A DNA stretch of 64,000 bases from Fictibacillus phosphorivorans (GTDB lineage Bacteria > Bacillota > Bacilli > Bacillales > Fictibacillaceae), in assembly GCF_001619875.1 (NCBI RefSeq), contig NZ_LRFC01000001.1, positions 558,001 through 622,000 on the forward strand, read 5' to 3'. Below, piece after piece: positions 8,583-16,494 of this stretch (its first letter is position 1; every line of letters begins with the position of its first letter). The translations under genes and the position numbers were made by a program. Below the pieces are notes generated by a model. That model did not search any database. It saw nothing but the letters and a program-made list of their open reading frames with translations, and was not told the origin of the DNA.

Positions 8583-9389
8583 ATGGACTTAACGGGATGT
8601 ATTCAGTGGAAAGGAAAAAAATTAGCTCACACCGTTCATTATCCAGCGGCATCTCAAGGTTGCACAGACAAATTTCCACTCGTTATCATCTGTCACGGAT
8701 TTACGAGTACACGAATCGGAGTGGATCGTTTATTTGTAAAAACGGCTCAAGCGTTAGCGGAACTCGGGTTTGCTGTCCTCCGATTTGATTATGCTGGCTG
8801 TGGGGAAAGCGATGGGGAATATGGTGAGAATGAATTTGCTTGTTTTATTGACCAGACGAAAACAGTGATTTCATTTGGCAGCGAGCTTCCGAATGTGGAC
8901 CCAAAATCTATAACACTGATCGGCCATAGTTTGGGCGGTGCTGTAGCCGCTTGTACAGCAGCTAAAGACAAGCGCGTCGGGAATGTTGTACTTTGGTCAG
9001 CTGTGGGAAATCCGTTCGAAGACATCAAGCGGATCGTAGGATATGACGGTGAACAGCCGGTAATCGACCATTTGGGATATGCGATCACGGAAGATTTTCT
9101 CTTGTCGCTTCAATCGTTTGAGCCCATCGAAGAAATTCAAAAATATCACGGTAACGTACTCACCATCCATGGAACAGCAGACCCTGTCATTTCTTCAGAT
9201 TATTGCAGAAACTATTTTGAAGGAGCAGTTGACCGAAAAGAATGGAGCAGTGATATGGTGCTTGTGGAAGGCGCAAATCACACCTTCTCTTCAATCGCGC
9301 ATTTTAAACAGCTCATCTCCTCCACTTCTAAATGGCTGTTGAAGCATGCTAACCTTGAGTTTCAGAATAATTTGAAAAAAAGTGTTTGA
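8583..9389 (+). CDS. Alpha/beta hydrolase (esterase-like) under a SAM riboswitch
   Basis: A 268-residue cytoplasmic serine hydrolase. ATG at 8583 is preferred because AGGAG lies 8 bp upstream. The fold is clear: oxyanion-hole HGF at residues 39-41, LRFDYAGCGESDGEY, nucleophile elbow GHSLGG with Ser116, acid-containing HGTADPVISSDY, and catalytic His in EGANHTF near the end. It resembles the BAAT/cinnamoyl-esterase-like group (COG1073). The substrate cannot be read from sequence. The SAM riboswitch upstream implies a link to methionine or SAM metabolism, for example thioester or acyl-ester handling; that is inference. Confidence 0.85.
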   Translation: MDLTGCIQWKGKKLAHTVHYPAASQGCTDKFPLVIICHGFTSTRIGVDRLFVKTAQALAELGFAVLRFDYAGCGESDGEYGENEFACFIDQTKTVISFGSELPNVDPKSITLIGHSLGGAVAACTAAKDKRVGNVVLWSAVGNPFEDIKRIVGYDGEQPVIDHLGYAITEDFLLSLQSFEPIEEIQKYHGNVLTIHGTADPVISSDYCRNYFEGAVDRKEWSSDMVLVEGANHTFSSIAHFKQLISSTSKWLLKHANLEFQNNLKKSV

Positions 9390-9414
9390 CATTACATGGA
9401 TTTCCTGTAATAAT
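9386..9414 (+). promoter_or_regulatory. Sigma-A type promoter for the second SAM riboswitch
   Basis: TTGACA (9386-9391), 17 bp spacer, AATAAT (9409-9414). It overlaps the last codons of the hydrolase gene. Confidence 0.75.
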
Positions 9415-9436
9415 ACAAAGTAATTTGATAGGAATA

Positions 9437-9553
9437 CTCTTATTAAGAGCAGGTGGAGGGAATTAGCCCTATGAAGCCCGGCAACCATTCGTACTGAATA
9501 GCCAGTATGGAAACGGTGCTAAATCTAACAGTGGTCACGCTGAGAGATGAGAG
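9437..9553 (+). promoter_or_regulatory. SAM-I riboswitch (S-box) upstream of the MetQ-like gene
   Basis: It is nearly identical to the S-box at 8221 in the blocks GGAGGGAATTAGCCCTATGA, GCCCGGCAACC, GGTGCTAAATC and GATGAGAGG, with a different variable helix. It is followed by its own terminator and a methionine-transporter lipoprotein, the expected target. Confidence 0.96.
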
Positions 9554-9575
9554 GATATCGGAACTATTTTTCGAG

Positions 9576-9613
9576 AAGCCTTCTGTCTCTTTTATGAGCA
9601 CAGAAGGCTTTTT
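9576..9613 (+). terminator. S-box terminator
   Basis: AGCCTTCTGT and ACAGAAGGCT form the stem, followed by TTTTT. Confidence 0.9.
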
Positions 9614-9680
9614 GCATACTGCCTCTTGAAGAGTTTTTATCAGACCAAATATAGAGAACAAGTGGATAGGGGAGACAAAA

Positions 9681-10505
9681 ATGAAAAGAATCATTCAAGT
9701 TTTACTCGCGAGTTTGGCAGTGTTTGTATTAGCAGCTTGTGGATCATCAGCAACAAATGGCGGAGAGAAAACAGAAAAGCTGGTCGTTGGGGCATCGAAC
9801 GTACCCCATGCTGAGATCTTAGAAGAAGCCAAGCCGCTTCTTAAGGAAAAAGGAATTGATTTGAAGATCGTAAAATTCCAAGACTACATCTTACCGAACA
9901 AATCACTTTATGAAAAAGAAATCGATGCGAACTACTTTCAGCACATTCCATATTTAACACAGCAAGTGAAGGATAACCCGAAATACAAGTTTGAAAACGC
10001 TGGTGCTGTCCACCTTGAGCCAATGGGCGTATACTCAAAGAGACATAAGTCGTTGAAGGATCTTCCGAACGGTGCAAAAGTGATCTTAAGTAACTCTGTT
10101 GCTGAACACGGACGTATTCTTTCAATCTTTGAAGCAGAAGGACTCATCAAGCTTAAAGAAGGAAAAGGCTATGAAGCGCAGCTTAGCGATATTGTTGAGA
10201 ATCCGAAGAACTTAGAATTTGTGGCAGACATCGATCCAGGTCTTTTAACAAAAGCGTATGAGCATGATGAAGGAGACGCGATCGTAATCAACACAAACTT
10301 TGCGATTGATGCGGATCTGAATCCGAAAGAAGATTCTATCGCACTTGAAGGATCAGAATCACCATTTGCGAACATCATCACAGTTCGTGAAGGAGACAAA
10401 GACAAAAAAGCAATTAAAACATTGCTAGAAGTGCTTCATTCTAAAGAAATTACAGATTTTATTGATAAAGAATACAAAGGCTCTGTTCTTGCAGTAACAG
10501 AGTAA
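9681..10505 (+). CDS. metQ: Methionine ABC transporter substrate-binding lipoprotein (MetQ family)
   Basis: A 274-residue NlpA/MetQ-type lipoprotein that binds methionine outside the cell for an ABC importer. It has a signal peptide with lipobox LAAC (Cys near residue 20), then LVVGASNVPHAEILEEAKP, the family's first strand and helix. YEKEIDANYFQHIPYL and FVADIDPGLLTKAYEHDEGD are further conserved blocks. AGGGGAG precedes the ATG. The S-box directly upstream supports methionine as ligand. The ATPase and permease (metN, metP) are not adjacent, so this is an orphan binding protein that presumably pairs with subunits encoded elsewhere. A terminator follows. Confidence 0.93.
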   Translation: MKRIIQVLLASLAVFVLAACGSSATNGGEKTEKLVVGASNVPHAEILEEAKPLLKEKGIDLKIVKFQDYILPNKSLYEKEIDANYFQHIPYLTQQVKDNPKYKFENAGAVHLEPMGVYSKRHKSLKDLPNGAKVILSNSVAEHGRILSIFEAEGLIKLKEGKGYEAQLSDIVENPKNLEFVADIDPGLLTKAYEHDEGDAIVINTNFAIDADLNPKEDSIALEGSESPFANIITVREGDKDKKAIKTLLEVLHSKEITDFIDKEYKGSVLAVTE

Positions 10506-10514
10506 TAAATGGAG

Positions 10515-10557
10515 AAGCTGTCATAAGGGTGAAGTGTCCTTTATGGCGGCTTTTTTG
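10515..10557 (+). terminator. Rho-independent terminator after metQ
   Basis: AAGCTGTCATAAGGG pairs imperfectly with TCCTTTATGGCGGCTT, followed by TTTTTT. Confidence 0.75.
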
Positions 10558-10665
10558 TTTGAAAGTGATTTTGCGAAATGAAAGGCATGAACTTTAGAAG
10601 AGTTTCGGCTGATGCTTTGCTATAATCAAATGTAATGAGACATTGCTGTGGAAGGAAGAAATGAA

Positions 10666-11460
10666 GTGAGAAAAAGCTATTCTATGATGATTGGCTTAAC
10701 CTTGCTCTTGATATGTTTAACGGCATGCGAAGAACAAGGGCAGAATCAATCGGACAAACAGAAATCTCAAAACAGAGTGGAACTTACCCTATCAGCTGCA
10801 GCTAGTTTGCAAGATGTATTACATGAGATTGCTGCTACATATGAAAAAAAACATCCCAACATAAAGATTACATATAACTTTGGAGCGTCAGGCGCACTGC
10901 AGCAGCAGATCGCACAAGGTGCACCTGTTGATCTGTTCTTCTCAGCTGCAGAAGATAAATATGATGAGCTTGTAAAGAAGGGTTTCATGGAAACAAAAAC
11001 AGGAACAGATTTATTAAAAAACGAATTGGTCCTAATCGTTCCAGCCAACTCCAAACTTAAAGGGTTTGAAGATTTATCAAAAACAGAACGTATATCGATC
11101 GGTACACCTGAGTCTGTGCCAGCGGGGACATATGCGAAAGAAACGCTGGAAAACTTAAATCTATGGAACGAAATTGAAAGTAAAATCGTCTATGCCAAAG
11201 ATGTACGTCAAGTTCTGACGTATGTAGAAACAGGAAATGTAGATGCTGGGATGGTTTATAAAACAGACGCGGTCAACTCGGATAAAGTAAAGATTGCAGC
11301 AGCTGCAAATGAGGAATTCCATGCACCTATCGTCTACCCTGTTGGTGTGATTAAGAACAGTTCACACAAGAAAGAAGCCAAAGCGTTTTATGAATTTCTG
11401 AAAAAAGAAGAGTCATTAAAAACCTTTGAAGACTATGGATTTAAGCGGGTAGAAAATTAG
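10666..11460 (+). CDS. modA: Molybdate-binding lipoprotein ModA
   Basis: A 264-residue extracytoplasmic binding protein for molybdate/tungstate import. A GTG start at 10666 is chosen because GGAAGGAAG lies about 8 bp upstream; an earlier in-frame GTG at 10648 lacks a site. It has a lipoprotein signal with lipobox LTAC. The mature protein begins ELTLSAAASLQDVLHEIA and contains YNFGASGALQQQI, APVDLFFSAAEDKYD and VETGNVDAGMVYKTDA, which include the oxyanion-contacting Ser, Ala and Tyr regions of ModA. It is immediately followed by modB with no gap. No modC ATPase gene follows, as I recall for the Bacillus yvgL-yvgM pair. Confidence 0.93.
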   Translation: MRKSYSMMIGLTLLLICLTACEEQGQNQSDKQKSQNRVELTLSAAASLQDVLHEIAATYEKKHPNIKITYNFGASGALQQQIAQGAPVDLFFSAAEDKYDELVKKGFMETKTGTDLLKNELVLIVPANSKLKGFEDLSKTERISIGTPESVPAGTYAKETLENLNLWNEIESKIVYAKDVRQVLTYVETGNVDAGMVYKTDAVNSDKVKIAAAANEEFHAPIVYPVGVIKNSSHKKEAKAFYEFLKKEESLKTFEDYGFKRVEN

Positions 11461-12117
11461 ATGGCTATCGACTTTTGGTCACCAGTTCAACTATCGTTAG
11501 GCATTGCACTTGTCGCTGCCCTTCTCGTTATCGTTACAGGCTTATTTTTTGGACGGATGATGGCTCATAAGAAATTTAAAGGGAAATCCATTGTTGAAAC
11601 GTTCTTTTTACTGCCATTGGTGCTTCCGCCAACCGTTGTTGGTTTTCTTCTGATCGTTTTATTTGGGAGAAATGGTCCTGGCGGGCAACTTTTTCAATGG
11701 TTATTTCACCAGCCGATTATGTTTACGTGGTGGGCCGCTGTCATTGCCTCTTCGGTCGTTGCGTTTCCTCTCATGTATCAATCAGCAAAAGCGGGTTTTG
11801 AGTCCATTGACGGTGATATAGAAAATGCAGCACGAGTTGATGGAGCAAATGAATGGCATGTTTTTATGCGAATATCCATTCCTTTAGCACTTCGGGCGAT
11901 CATATCCGGTGCCATCTTAAGTTTTGCGCGAGCATTGGGAGAGTTTGGTGCAACGCTAATGTTTGCAGGCAATATTCCCGGAAAAACGCAAACAGTATCT
12001 ACTGCCATCTACATGGCCATTGACTCCGGGAATATGGATCTCGCCTGGATGTGGGTAGGAAGTGTTATTATCATTTCTTTTCTCATGTTAATTGCTGTAA
12101 ATCGAGTAAGAGCTTGA
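11461..12117 (+). CDS. modB: Molybdate ABC transporter permease ModB
   Basis: A 218-residue inner-membrane permease that starts on the base after the modA stop codon. It has about five or six hydrophobic segments and the EAA-type loop that contacts the ATPase (ENAARVDGANEWHVFMRISI, then PLALRAIISG). LGEFGATLMFAGNIPGKTQT is diagnostic of molybdate permeases. Only a weak ribosome-binding sequence lies inside the modA end, so translational coupling is likely. The partner ATPase is not in the window. A convergent gene begins 4 bp after the stop. Confidence 0.95.
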   Translation: MAIDFWSPVQLSLGIALVAALLVIVTGLFFGRMMAHKKFKGKSIVETFFLLPLVLPPTVVGFLLIVLFGRNGPGGQLFQWLFHQPIMFTWWAAVIASSVVAFPLMYQSAKAGFESIDGDIENAARVDGANEWHVFMRISIPLALRAIISGAILSFARALGEFGATLMFAGNIPGKTQTVSTAIYMAIDSGNMDLAWMWVGSVIIISFLMLIAVNRVRA

Positions 12118-12120
12118 TTC

Positions 12121-12696
12121 TTATTCTTCCTCATTAAATACCTCTATCGCTACGGCATACTTGCTTTTGGGCAGGTACGTTAGCTTTAGAGGTTTATTTT
12201 TATACGCCTCTAAAAAATGTGACTCTAGAATAAATCGATGTGCAAAATGAATGGTCGTTCCTTGTATGGTTATCGTTGAAACATAATCACTGCCATTTTT
12301 TGAACCATCGTACGTAATTTTAGAGGGAACGCCTACAACACTTTGAAATTCCTTATGCTCATAAGCGGCTTTATCCTGAAACAGCTGAAAGGCTGTATGT
12401 GCAAAAACAATCGAACAAATGAGAGAACCGGCAATCAGAAGGGGCACGAAAATTTTTTCGATGCCTTTCTCCATTTTAGAATGCAGCAGGAAGAGGAACA
12501 TAAACAGTGAAAAGCTCGCCCCACCCATCCAAAAGTACCCTTCAGACAATACGAGGTGTTCTTTATAAACAGAAGTGGACAAAAACAAACTAATCACTGC
12601 AATGACCATTAGGAAAAACATCGTTACAAGAGTAATTGTCTTTGGTGTACGAAAGCTTCTTGTTCTCGTCATCCTTCGCTTTCTTGCCTTTTCCAT
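12121..12696 (-). CDS. Membrane protein of unknown function, 191 aa
   Basis: The product has a very basic N-terminus (MEKARKRRMTRTRSFR), then three hydrophobic segments around residues 20-40, 55-70 and 85-105, and a C-terminal soluble domain of about 85 residues with beta character (SKITYDGSKNGSDYVSTITI, LKLTYLPKSKYAVAIEV). The tail recalls DUF3592-like extracytoplasmic domains but I cannot confirm this. It is convergent with modB, 4 bp apart, without an obvious terminator between. No function proposed. Confidence 0.7.
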   Translation of the reverse strand: MEKARKRRMTRTRSFRTPKTITLVTMFFLMVIAVISLFLSTSVYKEHLVLSEGYFWMGGASFSLFMFLFLLHSKMEKGIEKIFVPLLIAGSLICSIVFAHTAFQLFQDKAAYEHKEFQSVVGVPSKITYDGSKNGSDYVSTITIQGTTIHFAHRFILESHFLEAYKNKPLKLTYLPKSKYAVAIEVFNEEE

Positions 12697-12824
12697 GTCT
12701 CATCACTCCTTAGATTGAATATATTCCAAATAGAATTCGCCCTATTCCTTTTCTAAGAAATTCAAAGGATAAAACAAAACTATGGCGAATAGCTGAAGAA
12801 ATCATTAAAGGAGAACCAGTGCTT

Positions 12825-13934
12825 ATGAAACTTTCTCGATCACAACGTGCAGCTATCCAGTTCTTTGAAGAGTATGCTAAAAAACATAAAGAGGAAGCGT
12901 GTGAGACTATAGAACACATTTTAAAAATGGGGAATATCTCAGTCGAATTATACGAAAAAGCTGTATTGAAAATAAAAAAGAACGCAAGAATCGCTTTGCA
13001 CTTTCATCCAGATCGACCAAATTCGGATTTAAGAACGGTTGCCGAAGCTTTATTGCTGGACAGCGTTTATAAAAGCCAGTTCGAAACGCAGCTTTCGAAC
13101 GGAAGCGTTTCAGCATACCCTGGCGGATTGCGTGATACGTGGGAAGAAAGAATTTTTGGAGGAGCGTATCAGTTGGAGGGGACAACAAATAGCCAACGTC
13201 CAAAGTATGGTGCTTTGAATTTGATGCTTCATCCAGACGGACCAGCTCCTCGTTTTGGCTCTTGTTATTTTCTGCTGTCTCCTGAAGTCTCCGAGCGCTC
13301 AACCTTTACCTATTTAGATTCTCATCAAGATCCTAAAGAAAAGGGAACGTTGTCTCAGTTCGATATGGTTTTATCTGCTTTATTGGTAGAGATATTTACA
13401 AGAGACTTTGCCCTCGGTGAACGGGAACTCACACCAGGAAGACTAATCCATCATCTTCTTTCAAACTTAAATCAGCCAATGGTTGATCTAGCAGACCAAC
13501 AGGCCGTTCGGAATCTTAATCATTATATTGAAGCGCAAGTTCATGGTGAAATTTCTTTGGAAAAAGACGTTGAAGTGCTAGTTGCTGATCCTTCTTTTCG
13601 GAATACGGAAGTGGGGAAAACATTGGAACAACTATGTTTGAAATACGCTATTAAGCTTTATTGGCATATGGGCTTTGAACTGTCAGTAGATGAGGTTCCG
13701 CCTGATTTTAGAGGTCCGGCAATGCCGTCATTGGCAAAGAGAATCGCAAAAAATAATGTGGTTAATGCGAGTGTTATTGGCCGTGCCATTATGGATCTGA
13801 AGCAAAATCCAGATGCTTGGAGCGAACGTGGAACATATAGTGAAGTTCTTCAAGAATTGAAATTGCTTTGGCATGTATTAGTGAAGGTTGGAAAACCACA
13901 CTATAATGGTGACAAGGTAAAATGGACAACTTAA
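12825..13934 (+). CDS. DUF3626-family protein
   Basis: A 369-residue protein starting at ATG 12825 (a GTG at 12819 is too close to the AAAGGAG site). The sequence contains ALHFHPDRP near residue 55, GALNLMLHPDGPAPRFGSCY near residue 140 and FTYLDSHQDP. These blocks belong to the DUF3626 family as I remember it. Conserved His and Asp residues (HFHPDR, LHPDG, DSHQDP) suggest a metal-dependent or ADP-ribosyl-type enzyme, but no activity is known to me. There is no signal peptide or membrane segment. It is a single gene followed by the ywaE-type promoter. Confidence 0.65.
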   Translation: MKLSRSQRAAIQFFEEYAKKHKEEACETIEHILKMGNISVELYEKAVLKIKKNARIALHFHPDRPNSDLRTVAEALLLDSVYKSQFETQLSNGSVSAYPGGLRDTWEERIFGGAYQLEGTTNSQRPKYGALNLMLHPDGPAPRFGSCYFLLSPEVSERSTFTYLDSHQDPKEKGTLSQFDMVLSALLVEIFTRDFALGERELTPGRLIHHLLSNLNQPMVDLADQQAVRNLNHYIEAQVHGEISLEKDVEVLVADPSFRNTEVGKTLEQLCLKYAIKLYWHMGFELSVDEVPPDFRGPAMPSLAKRIAKNNVVNASVIGRAIMDLKQNPDAWSERGTYSEVLQELKLLWHVLVKVGKPHYNGDKVKWTT

Positions 13935-13959
13935 CAATAGAGAAACGAAAAAAACAAAC

Positions 13960-14006
13960 TTGCATTTATATTGTAATTTTGTTAATATCGTTTCAACGCT
14001 AACGAT
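13960..14006 (+). promoter_or_regulatory. Promoter and candidate operator of the MarR-type gene
   Basis: TTGCAT (13960), 17 bp spacer, TAATAT (13983-13988). An inverted repeat ATCGTT-N8-AACGAT (13987-14006) overlaps the -10 and start region, a good position for autoregulation by the MarR protein encoded just downstream. Confidence 0.55.
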
Positions 14007-14023
14007 TATGAAAACTTTAAGGA

Positions 14024-14545
14024 GTGGTTAGCATCTATTCTTTTGATGAGTTCGGTGAACTATTGCCGGAAGAAAAGGATACCATCAACAAATTAGCTAA
14101 AGCACCCATCGAGTCACTCCACTTGGACGCTATTACGGTCGTAACCAATCTTTACCGTGCAGCACAGGGATTGCGGAATAAGATGGAGCGGGAAGTTTTG
14201 GCCAAACACGGTCTATCATGGACGTCTTTTTCCATTTTGTACGATCTTTGGATCTGGGAATCGGTAGAGACGAAAAAGCTCGCCATGTCTGCTGGGGTTT
14301 CGAAAGCAACGATCAGCAACATTACGAATACATTAGAAAGAAAAGAGCTTTGCTATCGAAAAGTGGATAATCGGGACAGACGCATCACGTGTGTCGTGCT
14401 GACGGATAAAGGCAGAAAAGTGATGGAAGAGCTGTATCCCCAGTTCCATCAAGGTGAAGTTGAAGTGGTATCTTCCTTAACGGTTGAGGAGCAAAAAGTA
14501 ATATCGGGCATGCTTAGACGTGTCATCCGAGAAAATAACTTTTAA
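14024..14545 (+). CDS. ywaE: MarR family regulator (YwaE-like) upstream of tyrZ
   Basis: A 173-residue winged-helix regulator. The DNA-binding region reads KKLAMSAGVSKATISNITNTLERKEL, shortened here to KLAMSAGVSKATISNI, and the wing RKVDNRDRRITCVVLTDKG carries the DxR signature of MarR proteins. In B. subtilis ywaE lies directly upstream of tyrZ, the same order as here, which supports the name. The start is awkward: the GTG at 14024 overlaps the GGAG of the only good ribosome-binding site, and the next in-frame near-start codon with normal spacing is ATC at 14033. Confidence 0.85.
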   Translation: MVSIYSFDEFGELLPEEKDTINKLAKAPIESLHLDAITVVTNLYRAAQGLRNKMEREVLAKHGLSWTSFSILYDLWIWESVETKKLAMSAGVSKATISNITNTLERKELCYRKVDNRDRRITCVVLTDKGRKVMEELYPQFHQGEVEVVSSLTVEEQKVISGMLRRVIRENNF

Positions 14546-14562
14546 TTTTATATAAACATGCA

Positions 14563-14806
14563 ATGACTGGAAACGAAGTAGCAAGGATCTCCCTGTAACC
14601 AGAGAGCCGGTGGTGGGTGAAAACCGGAACAAAGATCATGTGAATTACATTTCCATGAGCTTTCTTTGCTTTTGACTTTTAGAGTTCAGGTGCAAAGAAC
14701 GGGAAACCGTTATTTTTTGAGAGGAAGAATCGTGTGTTCTTCAATTAGGGTGGTACCGCGTGTAATAGTTAGACCACGTCCCTTTGTTTGGGATGTGGTC
14801 TTTTTG
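14563..14806 (+). promoter_or_regulatory. T-box riboswitch, tyrosine type
   Basis: It shows the AGAGAGCCGGTGG apical region, a specifier loop GTGAATTACATT with TAC (Tyr), the T-box AGGGTGGTACCGCG and an intrinsic terminator GACCACGTCCC-loop-GGGATGTGGTC-TTTTT at 14771-14805. Uncharged tRNA-Tyr should allow read-through into the tyrosyl-tRNA synthetase gene. The gene starts almost 390 bp later, with a repeat element in between. Confidence 0.95.
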
Positions 14807-14842
14807 CTGATTATTTCACGGCCAGGAGGATTAGACGCGATA

Positions 14843-15055
14843 GGGGGTATCGGGTACACGGGATTTGTCGATTTATGTAAACTCGTCAATATATGGGTAA
14901 AACTCGCCGAATTAAGTACCAAACTCGCTGAATTATAGCTGAAACTCGCCGAATTAAGTACCAAACTCGCTGAATTAAGTCCTGAAATTCTCGAATTCGT
15001 TGTGCTGATACCCCTCCAGGTATGATAGTAGTCCCATTTCGAGACTCAATTTTCA
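14843..15055. repeat. 21-bp period intergenic array with conserved flanks (element copy 2)
   Basis: CTCG cores at 14882, 14903, 14924, 14945 and 14966 are exactly 21 bp apart; a last degenerate unit has CTCGAATTC at 14990. Units read AACTCGCCGAATTAAGTACC or AACTCGCTGAATTA. GGGGGTATC (14843) and GATACCCC (15007) flank it, and about 45 bp after GATACC align with the same region at 624-675. It lies inside the tyrZ leader. Confidence 0.8.
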
Positions 15056-15191
15056 CCCTAGTGACACTTTTGTGGCTCCTTTTTAAAGGGTTTCTGTCCC
15101 ATAAAGCAAAAATGAACCACCAACAGATCAAAAAAGCTTACAAAAACACGGTTAGACAACAGTTTTATTAAATCAAAGGAGGAAAAATCAG

Positions 15192-16436
15192 ATGAATCAG
15201 GTTATGGAACAATTAACAGATAAACAACGAAATGAAGTAAAGAGGCAGATGGCGCTCTATAGCCAAGGGGTTCAGGATATTATTCCTGTTGAAGATCTAG
15301 AAGCAAAAGTGGCGAAATCCATTCTTGAAAACCGCCCGCTAAAAATCAAACTTGGACTAGATCCGTCAGCACCAGATGTACACCTCGGTCATACGGTGGT
15401 CCTAAATAAACTCAGACAGTTTCAAGAGAACGGTCATATCATCCAGCTGATCATTGGAGATTTTACAGGAAAGATTGGCGACCCGACTGGCAAGTCTGTT
15501 GCGCGCAAGCAACTAACAACAGAAGAAGTGGAGCATAACGCGAAGACATACTTCGAACAATTCGGTAAAATCGTCGACATGGAAAAGGTCGAGCTTCATT
15601 ACAATTCTAAATGGCTTTCGCAGCTTAACTTTGAAGATGTGATTAACCTTGCAGGAAAGATAACGGTGGCACGGCTTCTAGAACGTGACGATTTCGATGA
15701 GCGGATCTCAACAGGTAAACCAATCTCGCTGCATGAGTTCTTTTACCCGCTCATGCAAGGCTACGATTCAGTCATGTTGGAGTGTGATATTGAGCTCGGG
15801 GGAACGGATCAGCATTTTAACATTTTAATGGGAAGACACTACCAAGAAAAGTTCGGAAAAGAAAAACAAGTTGCCATGTTGATGCCGCTACTCGAAGGAT
15901 TAGATGGCGTTGAAAAGATGTCGAAGTCTAAAAAGAATTACATTGGAATTGATGAAGCGCCAGAAGAAATGTACGGCAAGTCGATGTCTATTCCTGATTC
16001 GCTTATGATTAAATACTTTGAACTCGTGACAAACTTCACGCCTGAAGAACTTCAACGATTGAAGAGTGATATCGCGAGTGAGGAAATGCACCCCCGTGAT
16101 GCGAAGATGCTTTTAGCCAATACAATTGTGAAGATGTACCATGGCAAGAAAGCAGCTGAAGCGGCCGAAAAGCATTTTATTACTGTGTTTCAGCAAGGTA
16201 CCATGCCTGAAGAGATTCCAGTGATCAAGTGGAATGGTGTAGAGGAAGTATCTATTATTGACCTAATTGTTGAGCTCGAGCTGCTCACGTCAAAAAGTGA
16301 AGCTCGCCGAATGATTGCCAACCGTGGTGTTAAAATCAATGGTGAAAAAGTGGAAGATACGAATCTGGTGGTTCAAATTAATGAGGGTTTGATTGTTCAA
16401 GTAGGGAAAAGAAAATTTGTGAAGATCGCAAAATAG
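15192..16436 (+). CDS. tyrZ: Tyrosyl-tRNA synthetase (TyrZ type)
   Basis: A 414-residue class I synthetase that charges tRNA-Tyr. ATP-binding motifs are HLGH at residues 64-67 and KMSKS at 242-246; tyrosine-pocket blocks include [27 protein letters not shown]. An S4 RNA-binding domain ends the protein ([20 protein letters not shown]). Two kinds exist in Bacillus, TyrS and TyrZ; the length of 414, the HLGH variant and the adjacent ywaE-like gene favour TyrZ. AAAGGAGG precedes the ATG. Control is by the upstream Tyr T-box and possibly the MarR protein. A terminator follows at 16456. Confidence 0.93.
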   Translation: MNQVMEQLTDKQRNEVKRQMALYSQGVQDIIPVEDLEAKVAKSILENRPLKIKLGLDPSAPDVHLGHTVVLNKLRQFQENGHIIQLIIGDFTGKIGDPTGKSVARKQLTTEEVEHNAKTYFEQFGKIVDMEKVELHYNSKWLSQLNFEDVINLAGKITVARLLERDDFDERISTGKPISLHEFFYPLMQGYDSVMLECDIELGGTDQHFNILMGRHYQEKFGKEKQVAMLMPLLEGLDGVEKMSKSKKNYIGIDEAPEEMYGKSMSIPDSLMIKYFELVTNFTPEELQRLKSDIASEEMHPRDAKMLLANTIVKMYHGKKAAEAAEKHFITVFQQGTMPEEIPVIKWNGVEEVSIIDLIVELELLTSKSEARRMIANRGVKINGEKVEDTNLVVQINEGLIVQVGKRKFVKIAK

Positions 16437-16455
16437 GGTAGAGTTGAAAAAATGT

Positions 16456-16482
16456 AAAAACGACCAAAAGTGGTCGTTTTTC
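16456..16482. terminator. Bidirectional terminator between tyrZ and the LD-carboxypeptidase gene
   Basis: AAAAACGACC and GGTCGTTTTT form a symmetric stem with A/T runs on both sides, suitable for both convergent genes. Confidence 0.85.
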
Positions 16483-16494
16483 ACTAAATAAGAG

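Noticed and set aside
14886-15131. Minus-strand open frame of about 81 codons with heptapeptide repeats (LIQRVWY, LIRRVSA)
   Set aside because: It is made by the 21-bp array, which keeps any frame open; no ribosome-binding site, and it lies within the tyrZ leader.
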